Assembly (NCBI GenBank): GCA_046349875.1
Contig: JAXMBN010000015.1
Coordinates: 1 to 64,000 of the forward strand
DNA: 64,000 nucleotides
Direction: 5' to 3'
DNA from: JAXMBN01 sp046349875
GTDB lineage: Bacteria > Planctomycetota > Planctomycetia > Pirellulales > Pirellulaceae
Positions 44,101 to 52,860 of the stretch are shown piece after piece. Position 1 is the stretch's first letter. The number at the start of each line of letters is the position of its first letter. The notes under the pieces are model-generated. The model was not told the origin of the DNA. It did not search any database and saw nothing but the letters and a program-made list of their open reading frames with translations. A program made the position numbers and the translations under genes.

Positions 44101-47100
44101 ATCCCGGGAATCTGTTGCCTCAGCCCACGCTCCTTTTGAATCCCTGGGATACGGCGACATCTCAAAATCAGAGTCAAATGGGTAACCTCGGCGATGCGAT
44201 TCCGCCTTCGGCGGCGGCTCCTAGACCCATGAGCGAGGATGCACTTGCAAGGAAACGCGAAGAAGCACGCGCGGCTCTGCTGTCGAGTTCTCATGAGTTT
44301 CTCAAACTACCTGCTGTCGTGGTGGCCAACGTGCAGCCGGATGAAAAAGGCCGCGTTGTTCTGCCTCGCGATCGCATTCGAAACGTATCTTCGGTCACGG
44401 CGATTGTGGTTCATCCATCCGGAGTCACCAGCAAGACTGTAGCTCTTCCGAAAACGGAAATACCAACCATCGATCTCCGATTGCAAAAGGCTTTTGACGG
44501 AGAGAAACACTTGGCTCAGAAGAAGTGGAGCAAAGTGTTGCAGGGTGGAGAACAGCATGATCTAGGAGATGCACGTACGACTCGCATCCAAGTCTATGCG
44601 AGCTTGGCAGATGTATATCGACTTTACAGCACGTTGCTACCCAGTAGTGAACTCACCAAATTTGATCGCATCAGTCGGTGGCACGAACTCAAAGAAGAAG
44701 AAAAGCGAAAAGCCTACAATGAACTGGCGTGCCATGAATTGCACTTGTTCCTGTATCGAAAGGATCGTCCCTTCTTCGATTCCGTCGTTCGACCTTTCTT
44801 GGATGACAAGCTTGCACCGAAGGTAATGGATCAGTGGCTTCTTCGAAAAGATCTCAATCGCTATCGAAACCATTGGGATCTTTCGCAGCTCAACGTCGTC
44901 GAGCAAATACTTCTGGCGAATGATCTACCTGAAGCCAAAGCCGGAATTCAAAAACGATTTCAAGACCTTTGGGCTCTTCAGAAGCCACAGTTCTCCGATG
45001 AGAGCCAGTTTGCGACGGCCCTCGCATCTCTCTCGTTGGATCTTGGAAGAATCGATGAACTGTCAGCCAATCCTTCGCGGTTTGACGATTATGCACTTCG
45101 ATTTCAAGAGGAAAAGCTCGCCGAAAATCGTCCTGGCGTTCCCGGTGCAGACAAAGCCGACAAACAATGGGCGTATGGATCCAATCGAAGCGAAATGGAG
45201 GGACGAGGTCTTGGCATGGGAATGGGCGGAGAAGCGGGAGCTCTTGCTGATAGCCGAAAAGGTAAACCGCAAGCCGCCGATCGAATGGGAGGCTTAGATC
45301 CTTCGTCTGGTGGTCTAGGCGGCATGGGTGGTGGTGGGTTTGGCGGTGGACGTGGAAGTGAAAGAAGTCGTCGAGCCATCGCAGGCAAGCCACTCTTCGC
45401 TCAACTTGATGCAACGCGCGAATGGGCAGAGTCCAATTACTATCGCATTCCGTTAAAGCAGCAACATGCTGAGTTGGTTACCGTGAATCCGTTTTGGATC
45501 GATTTGATGGAACGCGATCCGAATCAAGGTGTTCTATCAACCCAGTTTCATCTCGCTGCCACGAATGCGAATGCTGCCATCATGGCCTTGGCGATGTTGG
45601 ACCTCCCCTTGGAACCCGTTTCCTATCAATTGGAAATTCGCGATGGTCGATGGACGGCAAAGTCCGACAAGCCCATTGTGGTCTACATCGAGAGTATTGA
45701 GGAGACACGCAAGGAAGAACAAGTTGCCAATTTGATGGCTGGACAGGAAGTGTACGTTGTCGATTCTGGAGATCACTCCGACCCACAGAAGCCTGTGACC
45801 AACCAATCTTGGGTCCAAGGGAAGGCTTATCGAACCAGCGTGGTCGTCACCAATCCTACTGGTGAACAACGCGTTGCCAAGGTGCTGACTCAGGTTCCTC
45901 AAGGCGCTATTCCCTTGCAAGGAGGCAAGGTGGTGCAGTCGAAGACCGTTCCTCTGGGGCCCTATACAACACAACAAATCGAGTACTTTTTCTACTTTCC
46001 GAAGTCAGGCGAGTTCGATCACTATGGTTCACAGGTCGCAGTCGAAGGGACCTATGCCGCATCGATCGCTAGTCAGAAACGAAAAGTGCTCGAGAAACCG
46101 GAAGAGATCGATACGGGAAGCTGGGACTACATCGCCGATTGGGGCACAAATGACCAAGTCTTGCGCTACCTCAAAACGCAAAATGTTCAGGGGTTGGATC
46201 TTGATCGCATTGCCTTTCGCATGCAAGATCGCGGGTTCTTCGAGTCCGCGCTGACTATCCTCTCCGAACAAGTCGTCTTTGAACCATCTTTGTGGGCCTA
46301 TGGAATACTTCACAGCCATGCTCAGCGGATTCGCGAGTTTTTGGCATTCGAGGAACGACTCGAGAATCGATTGGGTCCGGTCCTTAAAGCGGAAATATGC
46401 AACTACGATACAGCCGATCGTTACGATTACCAACATCTTGACTACCGACCCTTGGTGGTTGCCCGTAGTCATATGCTGGGGCAGCATCGCGTGATTTTGA
46501 ACGAGAGCCTTGCGAAGCAATACAACCTATTGCTCGAACGGTTAGCCTTTCAGCCGCAAATACAATCGGCGGATCGAGTGGCATTGACCTACTATTTGCT
46601 TCTTCAGAATCGCATTCAAGAAGCCTTGGCTCACTTTGCATTGGTCGATCGAAATGGTTTGGCCATGGAGATTCAGTACGACTACTTGCAAGCCTATTTG
46701 GATTTCTATCAAAGCCAGTACGACCATGCTCAAAAGATTGCTGAAAAGTATTTGCAGTATCCGGTCCCACGATGGCGCGAGTTGTTTGCCAAGGTGGATG
46801 AGCAGGTGCGGCAGCGACAGCAAATGGTGAAGGGACTCGGCGGTGACGAAAAGGTCGTGGCCTCGGAGGTTGTCGATCCCGTGCAGCGATTGCTGATCGA
46901 CGCACGTCAATCGCAGCATGCAGCTGCGGCCAGTCAGTCGCCAGCGTTGGATTTGACGTCGGTGGATGGCAAGCTTGTGATTCAACACCAAAACATCGAG
47001 GAAGTTGAAGTTCGATTTTATCTCATGGATATCGAGCTGTTGTTCAGTCGCAATCCATTCGTTCAGCCCAACGATCGATCGATGATGGCGATCCAACCGA

Positions 47101-47510
47101 ACCGTGTAGATCGAATCGCCTTAGGAAAAGCCAAGGGTAAACGCGCCTTGGATATGCCGGCCGATATGGCGCATCGAAACGTCGTCGTGGAGGTCAATTC
47201 AGGCGCTTTGATCAAGAGCCATTTCTATTATGCGAATTCCATCGAAGTGACGATGGTCGACGCCTTCGGAATGCTACAAGTCACGTCCCGCGAAGGTAAG
47301 CCGATCGAAAAGGCCTATGTCAAAGTTTATACTCGTCATCAAGATGGTCAGGTCAAGTTCTACAAGGATGGCTACACCGATCTGCGTGGACAGTTCGATT
47401 ATGCATCATTGTCGACCGACGATTTGCAATCGACACAGCGATTCTCCATCTTGATCATGCATCCCGAGCTTGGATCGATCATCCAAGAAGTGGCCCCACC
47501 CAAACGATGA
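41112..47510 (+). CDS. giant secreted alpha-2-macroglobulin-like protein
   Basis: A 2,132-residue protein from the ATG at 41112 (AGGAA upstream), starting with a signal peptide (MRLFIGMRAWTFALLVLGAQ). The first 400 residues are helical. From about 425 the pattern is that of macroglobulin/MG2-type beta domains: YFSPNDPVSLKVDVKNVPK, IYRIYHINPRNVYRKQN, AVQEYSIPSDRRHRETIDLP, then several beta segments with GTYFLTDR. A low-complexity glycine/methionine-rich insert lies near residues 1360-1425. The C-terminal part again has a beta domain (EVEVRFYLMDIELLFSRNP, KAYVKVYTRHQDGQVKFYKDGYTD). No CGEQ thioester was found, so if it traps proteases it does so without covalent capture. The family is uncertain; role in the periplasm or cell surface is inference. 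Confidence 0.8.
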   Translation: MRLFIGMRAWTFALLVLGAQTTQAQEHRIGFLEKFALAEDRAKVLQELIPGSDDYYYYHCLHHQVTGKLAEAESLLQEWAMKTPPGERWQQLHTRQRILSYGVEPQRTLEYLRNELGLTLDHAPPQADRAKDLATRLDPSILDFDKQLQAAFVRDPGLGSIGEAGLIRLMQKNLPIDTLRSLLRHTTRVDLTGLIPLIEKELQAEGSAGWGAIPIHQQLTLEQRIQLAKDMPQLLQHDGFVRQHLLRLLPGDDEASDRPQVRLQHLERLEAFTSSLPPSMNSLKALVLYHRLALDFSENRMDRARFEKYIKLPRNASYYNAKFLESSTGGSVVDLNATYLAETLLSPIADDSALVRKYLEAFLQKEDSVNAFAAWFERSFLERVWIESKILYGIGQASSWYARLSPQVQSEIKERVELRFANSDQIYFSPNDPVSLKVDVKNVPKLIYRIYHINPRNVYRKQNRAISTDIDLDGLVANFEAVQEYSIPSDRRHRETIDLPQCQGRGVWVVDLLGSGVRSRALVIKGQLQSTEVLTDAGHEFHVYNDDGKLVTDASVEMGNRVFTADKDGAILVPYGEEDRSTSILLLDGMSATQDTFFHRKETYRLEMGVLLESQNLIGGSKGTLLIRPQLLCQNRPVPNQNLQEVSLTITTTDQEGIMTKQVVRPFELRLDEETPHSFLVPQRLRSVEVQLSGKIVLASRQTLESLETRKTVLVNQTESTLQLSDFFLVQHDRGYTLQLRGRNGEAYGKLPVAIKIQLSSLSNPIDVTLATDVQGEIDLGKLDHVESIQCSADRVPSRQFVLHRDSVDWPKQLHVVEGTEVTLPWLHGDHLLGSAELSLLELRSGHVCASWKDRIEKKGNQIVVSKLPPGTYFLTDRVGGNAVEIRVAQGQIDNGFIVGNRQILEVSEYVPVMVTGIEQTQDAIQLQLANVDRFTRVHFVMTPFAREESTFGRFQAWTYPGLSRKTHSRVLSSFVDSLRLDDEYQYILQRQYATHYPGNLLPQPTLLLNPWDTATSQNQSQMGNLGDAIPPSAAAPRPMSEDALARKREEARAALLSSSHEFLKLPAVVVANVQPDEKGRVVLPRDRIRNVSSVTAIVVHPSGVTSKTVALPKTEIPTIDLRLQKAFDGEKHLAQKKWSKVLQGGEQHDLGDARTTRIQVYASLADVYRLYSTLLPSSELTKFDRISRWHELKEEEKRKAYNELACHELHLFLYRKDRPFFDSVVRPFLDDKLAPKVMDQWLLRKDLNRYRNHWDLSQLNVVEQILLANDLPEAKAGIQKRFQDLWALQKPQFSDESQFATALASLSLDLGRIDELSANPSRFDDYALRFQEEKLAENRPGVPGADKADKQWAYGSNRSEMEGRGLGMGMGGEAGALADSRKGKPQAADRMGGLDPSSGGLGGMGGGGFGGGRGSERSRRAIAGKPLFAQLDATREWAESNYYRIPLKQQHAELVTVNPFWIDLMERDPNQGVLSTQFHLAATNANAAIMALAMLDLPLEPVSYQLEIRDGRWTAKSDKPIVVYIESIEETRKEEQVANLMAGQEVYVVDSGDHSDPQKPVTNQSWVQGKAYRTSVVVTNPTGEQRVAKVLTQVPQGAIPLQGGKVVQSKTVPLGPYTTQQIEYFFYFPKSGEFDHYGSQVAVEGTYAASIASQKRKVLEKPEEIDTGSWDYIADWGTNDQVLRYLKTQNVQGLDLDRIAFRMQDRGFFESALTILSEQVVFEPSLWAYGILHSHAQRIREFLAFEERLENRLGPVLKAEICNYDTADRYDYQHLDYRPLVVARSHMLGQHRVILNESLAKQYNLLLERLAFQPQIQSADRVALTYYLLLQNRIQEALAHFALVDRNGLAMEIQYDYLQAYLDFYQSQYDHAQKIAEKYLQYPVPRWRELFAKVDEQVRQRQQMVKGLGGDEKVVASEVVDPVQRLLIDARQSQHAAAASQSPALDLTSVDGKLVIQHQNIEEVEVRFYLMDIELLFSRNPFVQPNDRSMMAIQPNRVDRIALGKAKGKRALDMPADMAHRNVVVEVNSGALIKSHFYYANSIEVTMVDAFGMLQVTSREGKPIEKAYVKVYTRHQDGQVKFYKDGYTDLRGQFDYASLSTDDLQSTQRFSILIMHPELGSIIQEVAPPKR

Positions 47511-47670
47511 TAGCGGTACTTTACAGAAGAGGTCCGTGATCCATGGAAGTCTTAAGGAATGAACTCGATCATCGGATCAGCCCCTAGGGGGACCGATGAC
47601 CGACCGGACGTCAGTGCCGTTTTGTTTCCACGGCGAGAAAAGTGCTATTCATAGAACCAAGGGTAAACAA

Positions 47671-48114
47671 ATGATTCGCCTTGCGGCTTGCTTGATAGTG
47701 ATCCTCGTTTGGTGTGATTCTCAGGTCTTTGGGCAGGGAAGCTATGCCGATGTGACTGCTGAGGATGTCGTCGCATTGAAGCTCAATCACTATTTCACCT
47801 CGGACAAAAAGAGTCGCGAGGCCGACTTCCTATGGGCTTTCACGAGGGACGACTTTGTCATCAAGAAAGGTAAGGGAGCAATTCCAGTAGAACTGAGTGC
47901 AAAGCTGTTGCAAAAGGGTGAAGCCACGGACGAGATCAAAGGAAAGTGGCGAGTCAAACAAGGGAAGTTGATTCTATCGGCTATTCCTCAACGCGAAGGA
48001 AGTCCAAAGCAAGAGGTCGCGTTGAATATATACCGCACCGCACCTACCGTCATCCGAATCGGCGAACCTCAGTATGTCTTTGAGGTAACGCCTTCGACAC
48101 CCTCGCGAAACTAG
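47671..48114 (+). CDS. small secreted hypothetical protein
   Basis: About 147 residues from the ATG at 47671, with a signal peptide (MIRLAACLIVILVWCDSQVFG) ending in VFGQG. The frame is open upstream to 47596, but the extension lacks signal character. The mature part is a small, probably beta-rich domain (FLWAFTRDDFVIKKGKGAIP, GKWRVKQGKLILSAIPQ, IRIGEPQYVFEV), which reads like a lipocalin- or 'TIGR03067'-like stability domain, but I cannot assign it. It follows the giant macroglobulin-like gene by 160 bp on the same strand and might be co-expressed. Confidence 0.7.
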   Translation: MIRLAACLIVILVWCDSQVFGQGSYADVTAEDVVALKLNHYFTSDKKSREADFLWAFTRDDFVIKKGKGAIPVELSAKLLQKGEATDEIKGKWRVKQGKLILSAIPQREGSPKQEVALNIYRTAPTVIRIGEPQYVFEVTPSTPSRN

Positions 48115-48252
48115 CAGCAACGACTAGCTCGCCTTCATCCTCTGAAGTGTGATGACCTCAAACTCGTGACAGGCAAGGTTCACGACGATTGAGGATATTG
48201 TAGATAGACCTGTCAGTCCGGAATCGTAGACGATCGTTGCCTCGCGGACATA

Positions 48253-49704
48253 TCATTGAATGAGCGGGCAGACATCAAACCACTGGCGTCCGTGGCCATT
48301 GATCCATTCGATCGAGGAAGTTGGGCCCCACATTCCGGGTTCATAGTTTTGTAGCTGAGGAGCCGCGGGGCTCTTCCACGCAGTTATGATCGGATCCATG
48401 ATCCGCCATGCTTGTTCGACTTCATCGCTTCGAGCAAAGAGGCTGGCATCACCGATAACAGCATCGAGCAAAAGACGCTGGTAGGAGTCTGGCATTTCGT
48501 TGCCCGTTTGATCGAAGCGGAAGTCGAGTTCGCTCATGCGAAGCTTCATTTCTTCGTCAGGCACTTTGGATTGGAAGTGCAATTGCAAGCCTTCGGCTGG
48601 TTGGATCTGAATCACCAAGCGATTGGCTTCGGGACGGAATCTTCCCTTTTCTCCGAACACGACGTGGGGTGGTTCCTTGAACTGGATGACGATCTGCGTC
48701 GTTCGGCAACTCATCGCCTTTCCACTTCGGAGATAGAATGGAACACCTTTCCAGCGCCAGTTGTCAACATAGAAACGAAGCGCTGCAAAGGTTTCGGTTT
48801 GGCTATCGGCAGGAACGCCTTCTTCTTGGCGATATCCATCGTATTGCCCGCGTATGCCACCTTCCGCAAAGTCGCTCCCTTTGAAGGGGCGTAGGCCTTG
48901 GAGCACTTTCACCTTTTCATCGCGAACCATGTCGGCGCTGAAACGCACAGGTGGCTCCATGGCGATGATCATCATGAGTTGGAGAATATGATTCTGAAAC
49001 ATATCGCGCAAGACGCCGGCTTGATCATAGTATCCGCCGCGTCGACCGACCTTCACTTCTTCCGCTACCGTAATCTGCACGTGATCGATGTAGTTGCGAT
49101 TCCAGAGAGGTTCGAAGATTGAATTGCCAAACCGCAGAACCAAAATGTTCTGAACGGTTTCTTTGCCAAGATAGTGGTCGATGCGATAGATTTGGTCTTC
49201 GCGAAAAACCTTGTGGATGGAAAGATTCAATTGCTTGGCGGTTTGAAGATCGGTTCCGAACGGCTTTTCGATCACCACGCGACGATGCCCAAAGCTATCA
49301 TCGGCAAGGCCTGCTTTGCCCAACTGAGCGATCGCGGGTTCATACAATTGGGGCATCGTCGATAGATAGTAAACGCGATCGGTTTTGGCGCCTCCTTCCA
49401 ACTCAATCAGTCTTGCTCCCAACTTTTGAAAGTCTTGATCAACCGCAATATCGCCTGGTTGATAATGAATGTTTTGGGCAAAAGCCGCCCAGGTCTCGGG
49501 AGTGAAGTCTCTCTTTGCAAACTGTTGTGTTGTGGCCGCTAATTGATTGCGCCATTCATCGTCGGTGAAGGCACTACGGGCCACCCCCACGAGTCGAGTG
49601 CCTGCGGGGAGGCGACCTTTTTGAAAGAGCCGATACAGGGCTGGTACGAGCTTGCGGCTCGTCAAATCACCCGAAGCGCCGAAAATTACGATGGAATGCG
49701 ACAT
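48253..49704 (-). CDS. zwf: glucose-6-phosphate 1-dehydrogenase
   Basis: A 483-residue G6PDH, the NADP-dependent first step of the oxidative pentose phosphate pathway. I place the start at ATG 49704 (AAGGAACGG upstream), giving MSHSIVIFGASGDLTSRKLV with the GASGDLT coenzyme-binding turn. The substrate site RIDHYLGKETVQN is present, with EKPFGTDLQTAKQLN before it and FRPEANRLVIQIQPAEG near the C-terminus. Its length is normal. The gene lies downstream of gnd on the same strand with a 270-bp gap that contains a hairpin, so the two are adjacent but may be separate transcripts. Confidence 0.97.
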   Translation of the reverse strand: MSHSIVIFGASGDLTSRKLVPALYRLFQKGRLPAGTRLVGVARSAFTDDEWRNQLAATTQQFAKRDFTPETWAAFAQNIHYQPGDIAVDQDFQKLGARLIELEGGAKTDRVYYLSTMPQLYEPAIAQLGKAGLADDSFGHRRVVIEKPFGTDLQTAKQLNLSIHKVFREDQIYRIDHYLGKETVQNILVLRFGNSIFEPLWNRNYIDHVQITVAEEVKVGRRGGYYDQAGVLRDMFQNHILQLMMIIAMEPPVRFSADMVRDEKVKVLQGLRPFKGSDFAEGGIRGQYDGYRQEEGVPADSQTETFAALRFYVDNWRWKGVPFYLRSGKAMSCRTTQIVIQFKEPPHVVFGEKGRFRPEANRLVIQIQPAEGLQLHFQSKVPDEEMKLRMSELDFRFDQTGNEMPDSYQRLLLDAVIGDASLFARSDEVEQAWRIMDPIITAWKSPAAPQLQNYEPGMWGPTSSIEWINGHGRQWFDVCPLIQ

Positions 49705-49888
49705 GCTACCGTTCCTTGTCTTGTTGATGCCACGATGTTCCACGGTGTGTCGTTCGAGACGCCAAGGATTGCCCGACCTTGCAACCTAGCGACCATACAA
49801 GCGTATCCGAAAACTCTATGAAGCCAACGTTCGTCGCCTTCCATTTTCGAATGCGATTATCGACAACCCTTTCTAGCAAGGTTAGCAA

Positions 49889-49915
49889 ATGAGGATGGTT
49901 CACCACCATCCTCAT
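49889..49915 (-). terminator. hairpin after gnd, possible terminator
   Basis: An 11-bp perfect inverted repeat (ATGAGGATGGT, loop TCACC, ACCATCCTCAT) between gnd and zwf. On the minus strand it is followed by TTTGC only, so it is a weak rho-independent terminator or an mRNA stability element that could set the gnd to zwf ratio. Confidence 0.6.
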
Positions 49916-49975
49916 CAAGCTCTTGCGATGTTCTGTTTGTTCCAGCCAGCGTGGTACGCTTGCAGCAACGAAGAC

Positions 49976-51448
49976 CTATTCTGGTTTCTTGCGCAGGTCG
50001 AGCCATTCGCTGTGGAACGTGCCTTCACGATCCGTACGTTGATAGGTGTGAGCTCCGAAGTAATCTCGCTGAGCTTGCAGCAAGTTAGCAGGAAGCCGAG
50101 CCAAGCGATAACTGTCGTAGTAAGCCAATGCAGTGGTAAAGGCTGGAGCTGGAATGCCCAACTGCGTGGCTGCCATGACAACTGCACGCCAAGATTCTTG
50201 AGCGTTTTCGATGGCCTTCTTGAAGTATGGATAAAGAAGCAGGTTTTCGAGATTGGGTTGCTCGTTAAAGGCTTCCTTGATGCGATCCAAGAACTGAGCG
50301 CGAATGATGCAGCCACCTCGCCAAAGCAAAGCGCAATCGCCGTAGTTTAGATCCCACTTGTGTTCCTTGCTGGCTTCTTGCAATTGAACGAAGCCTTGGG
50401 CATAGCTGCAGATCTTGGATGCGTAAAGAGCCTGGCGGACCGCTTCCACGAATCGCTTCTTATCGGCACAAAGTTGTTTGACCGGACCTGCGAAGTCTGC
50501 ATTTTGATTGGCTTGAGGACCTGGAAGGACCTTGCTAGCGCGAACGCGAGCATCTTTCACGGCCGACAGGCAACGAGCGTATACGGCTGCCGTCACCAAG
50601 GTACTTGGAACGCCTAAATCCAAGGCAAGTTGGCTCATCCACTTACCGGTACCCTTGGCACCTGCCACATCCAGAATCTTGTCGACGAGGTAGCCATTGC
50701 CACCTTCATCTTTGACGCTGAAGATATCGCGCGTGATCTCGATCAAGTAGCTTTGCAAGTCGCCGCGGTTCCATTCGGCGAAGACATCATAAAGTTCTTC
50801 GTTGGTGAGACCGGCAGCTTCCTTGAGAAGTGTATAGGCTTCGCAGATCAACTGCATGTCGCCGTATTCGATGCCATTGTGAACCATTTTGACATAGTGA
50901 CCTGCACCGCGTGGACCAACCCATTCGCAGCAGGGAATGTCGTTCTTAGGACCCACTTTGGCTGCGATCGCCTGGAAGATAGGCTTGATGGTTTCCCAAG
51001 CGGCTTTGCTTCCACCAGGCATGAGGCTGGGGCCTTTGAGGGCACCTTCTTCACCACCGGAAACACCGGTGCCAACATAAAGAAATCCCTTGCTTTCAAC
51101 GTATTGCGTGCGACGCTCGGTGTCCGCAAAGTGCGTGTTGCCACCATCGATAATGATGTCGCCTGGTTCCAGGTGCGGAAGAATCTGCTCGATAAGATCA
51201 TCCACCGCTGGTCCTGCTTTGACCAACATCATGACGAAGCGAGGGCGCTTCAGATTTTTTACGAGTTCAACAATCGAGTGGCAGCCTACAAAATTTTTGC
51301 CATTGGCTCGGCCCGCCATCAACTCGTCGACTTTTTCGGTGGTGCGGTTAAATACAGCAACGCGGTATCCCCGGCTCTCTACGTTCAAAGCCAGATTTTC
51401 ACCCATCACTGCCAAGCCAATCAGGCCAAAATCACAAAGGTTGCTCAT
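49976..51448 (-). CDS. gnd: 6-phosphogluconate dehydrogenase, decarboxylating
   Basis: A 490-residue 6PGDH that oxidises and decarboxylates 6-phosphogluconate to ribulose 5-phosphate with NADP. Motifs: GLIGLAVMGENLALNVESRGY (Rossmann), GGNTHFADTERR, GVSGGEEGALKGPSLMPGG, the substrate-site VKMVHNGIEYGDMQLI and the signature DVAGAKGTGKWMSQLALDLGVP. The C-terminal RDYFGAHTYQRTDREGTFH is the conserved end of the long bacterial/eukaryotic form. It is upstream of zwf on the same strand. Together they give the oxidative branch except for 6-phosphogluconolactonase, which is not in the window. Confidence 0.97.
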   Translation of the reverse strand: MSNLCDFGLIGLAVMGENLALNVESRGYRVAVFNRTTEKVDELMAGRANGKNFVGCHSIVELVKNLKRPRFVMMLVKAGPAVDDLIEQILPHLEPGDIIIDGGNTHFADTERRTQYVESKGFLYVGTGVSGGEEGALKGPSLMPGGSKAAWETIKPIFQAIAAKVGPKNDIPCCEWVGPRGAGHYVKMVHNGIEYGDMQLICEAYTLLKEAAGLTNEELYDVFAEWNRGDLQSYLIEITRDIFSVKDEGGNGYLVDKILDVAGAKGTGKWMSQLALDLGVPSTLVTAAVYARCLSAVKDARVRASKVLPGPQANQNADFAGPVKQLCADKKRFVEAVRQALYASKICSYAQGFVQLQEASKEHKWDLNYGDCALLWRGGCIIRAQFLDRIKEAFNEQPNLENLLLYPYFKKAIENAQESWRAVVMAATQLGIPAPAFTTALAYYDSYRLARLPANLLQAQRDYFGAHTYQRTDREGTFHSEWLDLRKKPE

Positions 51449-51672
51449 TTTGAATCAATCGATAGAGTTTGAAAAACACGTGCGCTTGGCAGCTTCCGAC
51501 TTGGTCTCGTGCCTATGAGGTACCAAGTGTCTGGAAGGAGAGGTTGCACTCCCTCCCATCGAGCCACCGAAATGCCCGCCTTATCCGTTGGAATTGGCGA
51601 GATTTTAGCTCTGCAGCACTTCTACCACAATTGGAAGTCTCTGCCCCATTCCAATTTCCGCCGTAAAGCTGT

Positions 51673-51723
51673 TATAATCCTCAAACTTGATTCAAGTATC
51701 GGAAGACCTTTAACCGATACTTG
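51673..51723 (+). promoter_or_regulatory. TATAAT box and 10-bp inverted repeat upstream of tRNA-Cys
   Basis: The gap 51449-51775 (between the divergent gnd start and the tRNA) has no gene. It contains a consensus -10 box TATAAT (51673-51678) with no good -35, and 14 bp further a perfect inverted repeat (CAAGTATCGG ... CCGATACTTG, 51693-51702 and 51714-51723, 11-nt loop). It could be a tRNA promoter with an operator or leader hairpin, or a regulatory site for gnd on the other strand. Confidence 0.45.
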
Positions 51724-51775
51724 GTGTCACAATCGCTCATCGGATTCTTCAGGATCTTGAGCGGTTTGTTAGGAA

Positions 51776-51847
51776 GGCGCCGTAGCCAAGTGGCTAAGGC
51801 AGTGGATTGCAAATCCACCATCCCCGGTTCAAATCCGGGCGGCGCCT
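51776..51847 (+). tRNA. tRNA-Cys (anticodon GCA)
   Basis: A 72-nt tRNA cloverleaf. The acceptor stem is GGCGCCG / CGGCGCC, the D arm is AGCC...GGCT, the anticodon arm GTGGA-TTGCAAA-TCCAC carries GCA, and the T arm is CCCGG-TTCAAAT-CCGGG. The discriminator base is T (U73), as in cysteine tRNAs. CCA is not encoded. A pyrimidine run CTCTTCCTTTTTTCT follows at once and may terminate transcription. Confidence 0.96.
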
Positions 51848-52098
51848 CTTCCTTTTTTCTCGGGCATTGCCATTCGGCAAACGAAATCAGCCAAATCTGT
51901 GGCTGTGAAAAACTGCCCACCAGGATTCTAAGCCCTTCTGTCCGGCTTTGACCCGTTCCACAACTTCTGGGCGGTTTGGTCAATTCTCGCGCACCATCCA
52001 CCACGCATCGCGTATCATCTTCATTCGCTGGAATTCGTAACGATGGCGAGTTGAATGTCCATCAGGTGGTCTAATGTTGCATCGGTGAACCAACCACA

Positions 52099-52860
52099 AT
52101 GATTGTTGCATGCGAGCTCAAAAAGCGTTTTCCATCGCAAAAATCGTGGGTGGAAGCTGTTCGTGGAATCTCGTTCACCGTTGGGGCTGGCGAGGTCTAC
52201 GGACTATTGGGGCCTAACGGGGCAGGAAAGACTACGACTCTTCGGATGGTGATGGGACTGCTTCCACCCGATGAAGGATATGTGGAAGTCGGTGGAGTAC
52301 GAACGGGTGAACGATCGCATGAAGTGCGCCAGTACTTGGGAATGATTTCCACCAATGATGGAGTCTATCCTTGGTTGAGTGCTCGCGAGATGCTTTTCTA
52401 TTTCGCTGACCTTTATGGCGTAGCACCCGATGTAGCTCAGTCGCGATTGGAAACGTTGACCAAGATGCTCGACATCGAATCCATTCTGGACCAGCGATGC
52501 AATACACTCAGCACAGGGCAGCGGCAGCGAGTGATTTTGGCTCGAGGGTTGATGCACGATCCACCGGTCATGTTGTTGGATGAACCAACGCGTGGTTTGG
52601 ACATCGTCGGTAGCCGGACCATTTTCGAATTTATTTCCCATTTGAGATCGATGGGTAAGGCGGTCCTGATTTCGACGCATCGCTTGGACGAAGCCGAACG
52701 ATTGTGCGATCGGTTCGGGCTCTTGCACCGTGGCCAGATGCTCTATGAGGGAACTTTGCAAGAACTTCGTCAGGCGACCGGGCAAGAGCATCTCACCGAT
52801 ATGTTTCTTCAGTTGATGGATTCGTCGGCACGGCAAAGCGAGGTGACTCGTGGAGCGTGA
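52099..52860 (+). CDS. ABC transporter ATP-binding protein (NatA/CcmA-like)
   Basis: A 253-residue ABC ATPase with all motifs: Walker A GLLGPNGAGKTTTLRM, Q-loop region around MISTNDGVYPWLSARE, signature LSTGQRQRV, Walker B VMLLDEPTRGLDI and H-loop ISTHRLDEAERLCD. It resembles NatA of Na+ efflux systems and the ATPases of other ABC-2 exporters. It overlaps the next gene, the fused permease, by 11 bp, so the two make one exporter. In contrast to the ATPase at 22834, its frame is intact. Confidence 0.92.
   Translation: MIVACELKKRFPSQKSWVEAVRGISFTVGAGEVYGLLGPNGAGKTTTLRMVMGLLPPDEGYVEVGGVRTGERSHEVRQYLGMISTNDGVYPWLSAREMLFYFADLYGVAPDVAQSRLETLTKMLDIESILDQRCNTLSTGQRQRVILARGLMHDPPVMLLDEPTRGLDIVGSRTIFEFISHLRSMGKAVLISTHRLDEAERLCDRFGLLHRGQMLYEGTLQELRQATGQEHLTDMFLQLMDSSARQSEVTRGA

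Noticed and set aside
45104..45414. Proline-rich minus-strand frames
   Set aside because: They are the reverse complement of the glycine-rich insert of the macroglobulin-like protein.
51776..51847. tRNA as an integration site for a genomic island
   Set aside because: No integrase or repeated tRNA 3' end was seen in the following sequence.
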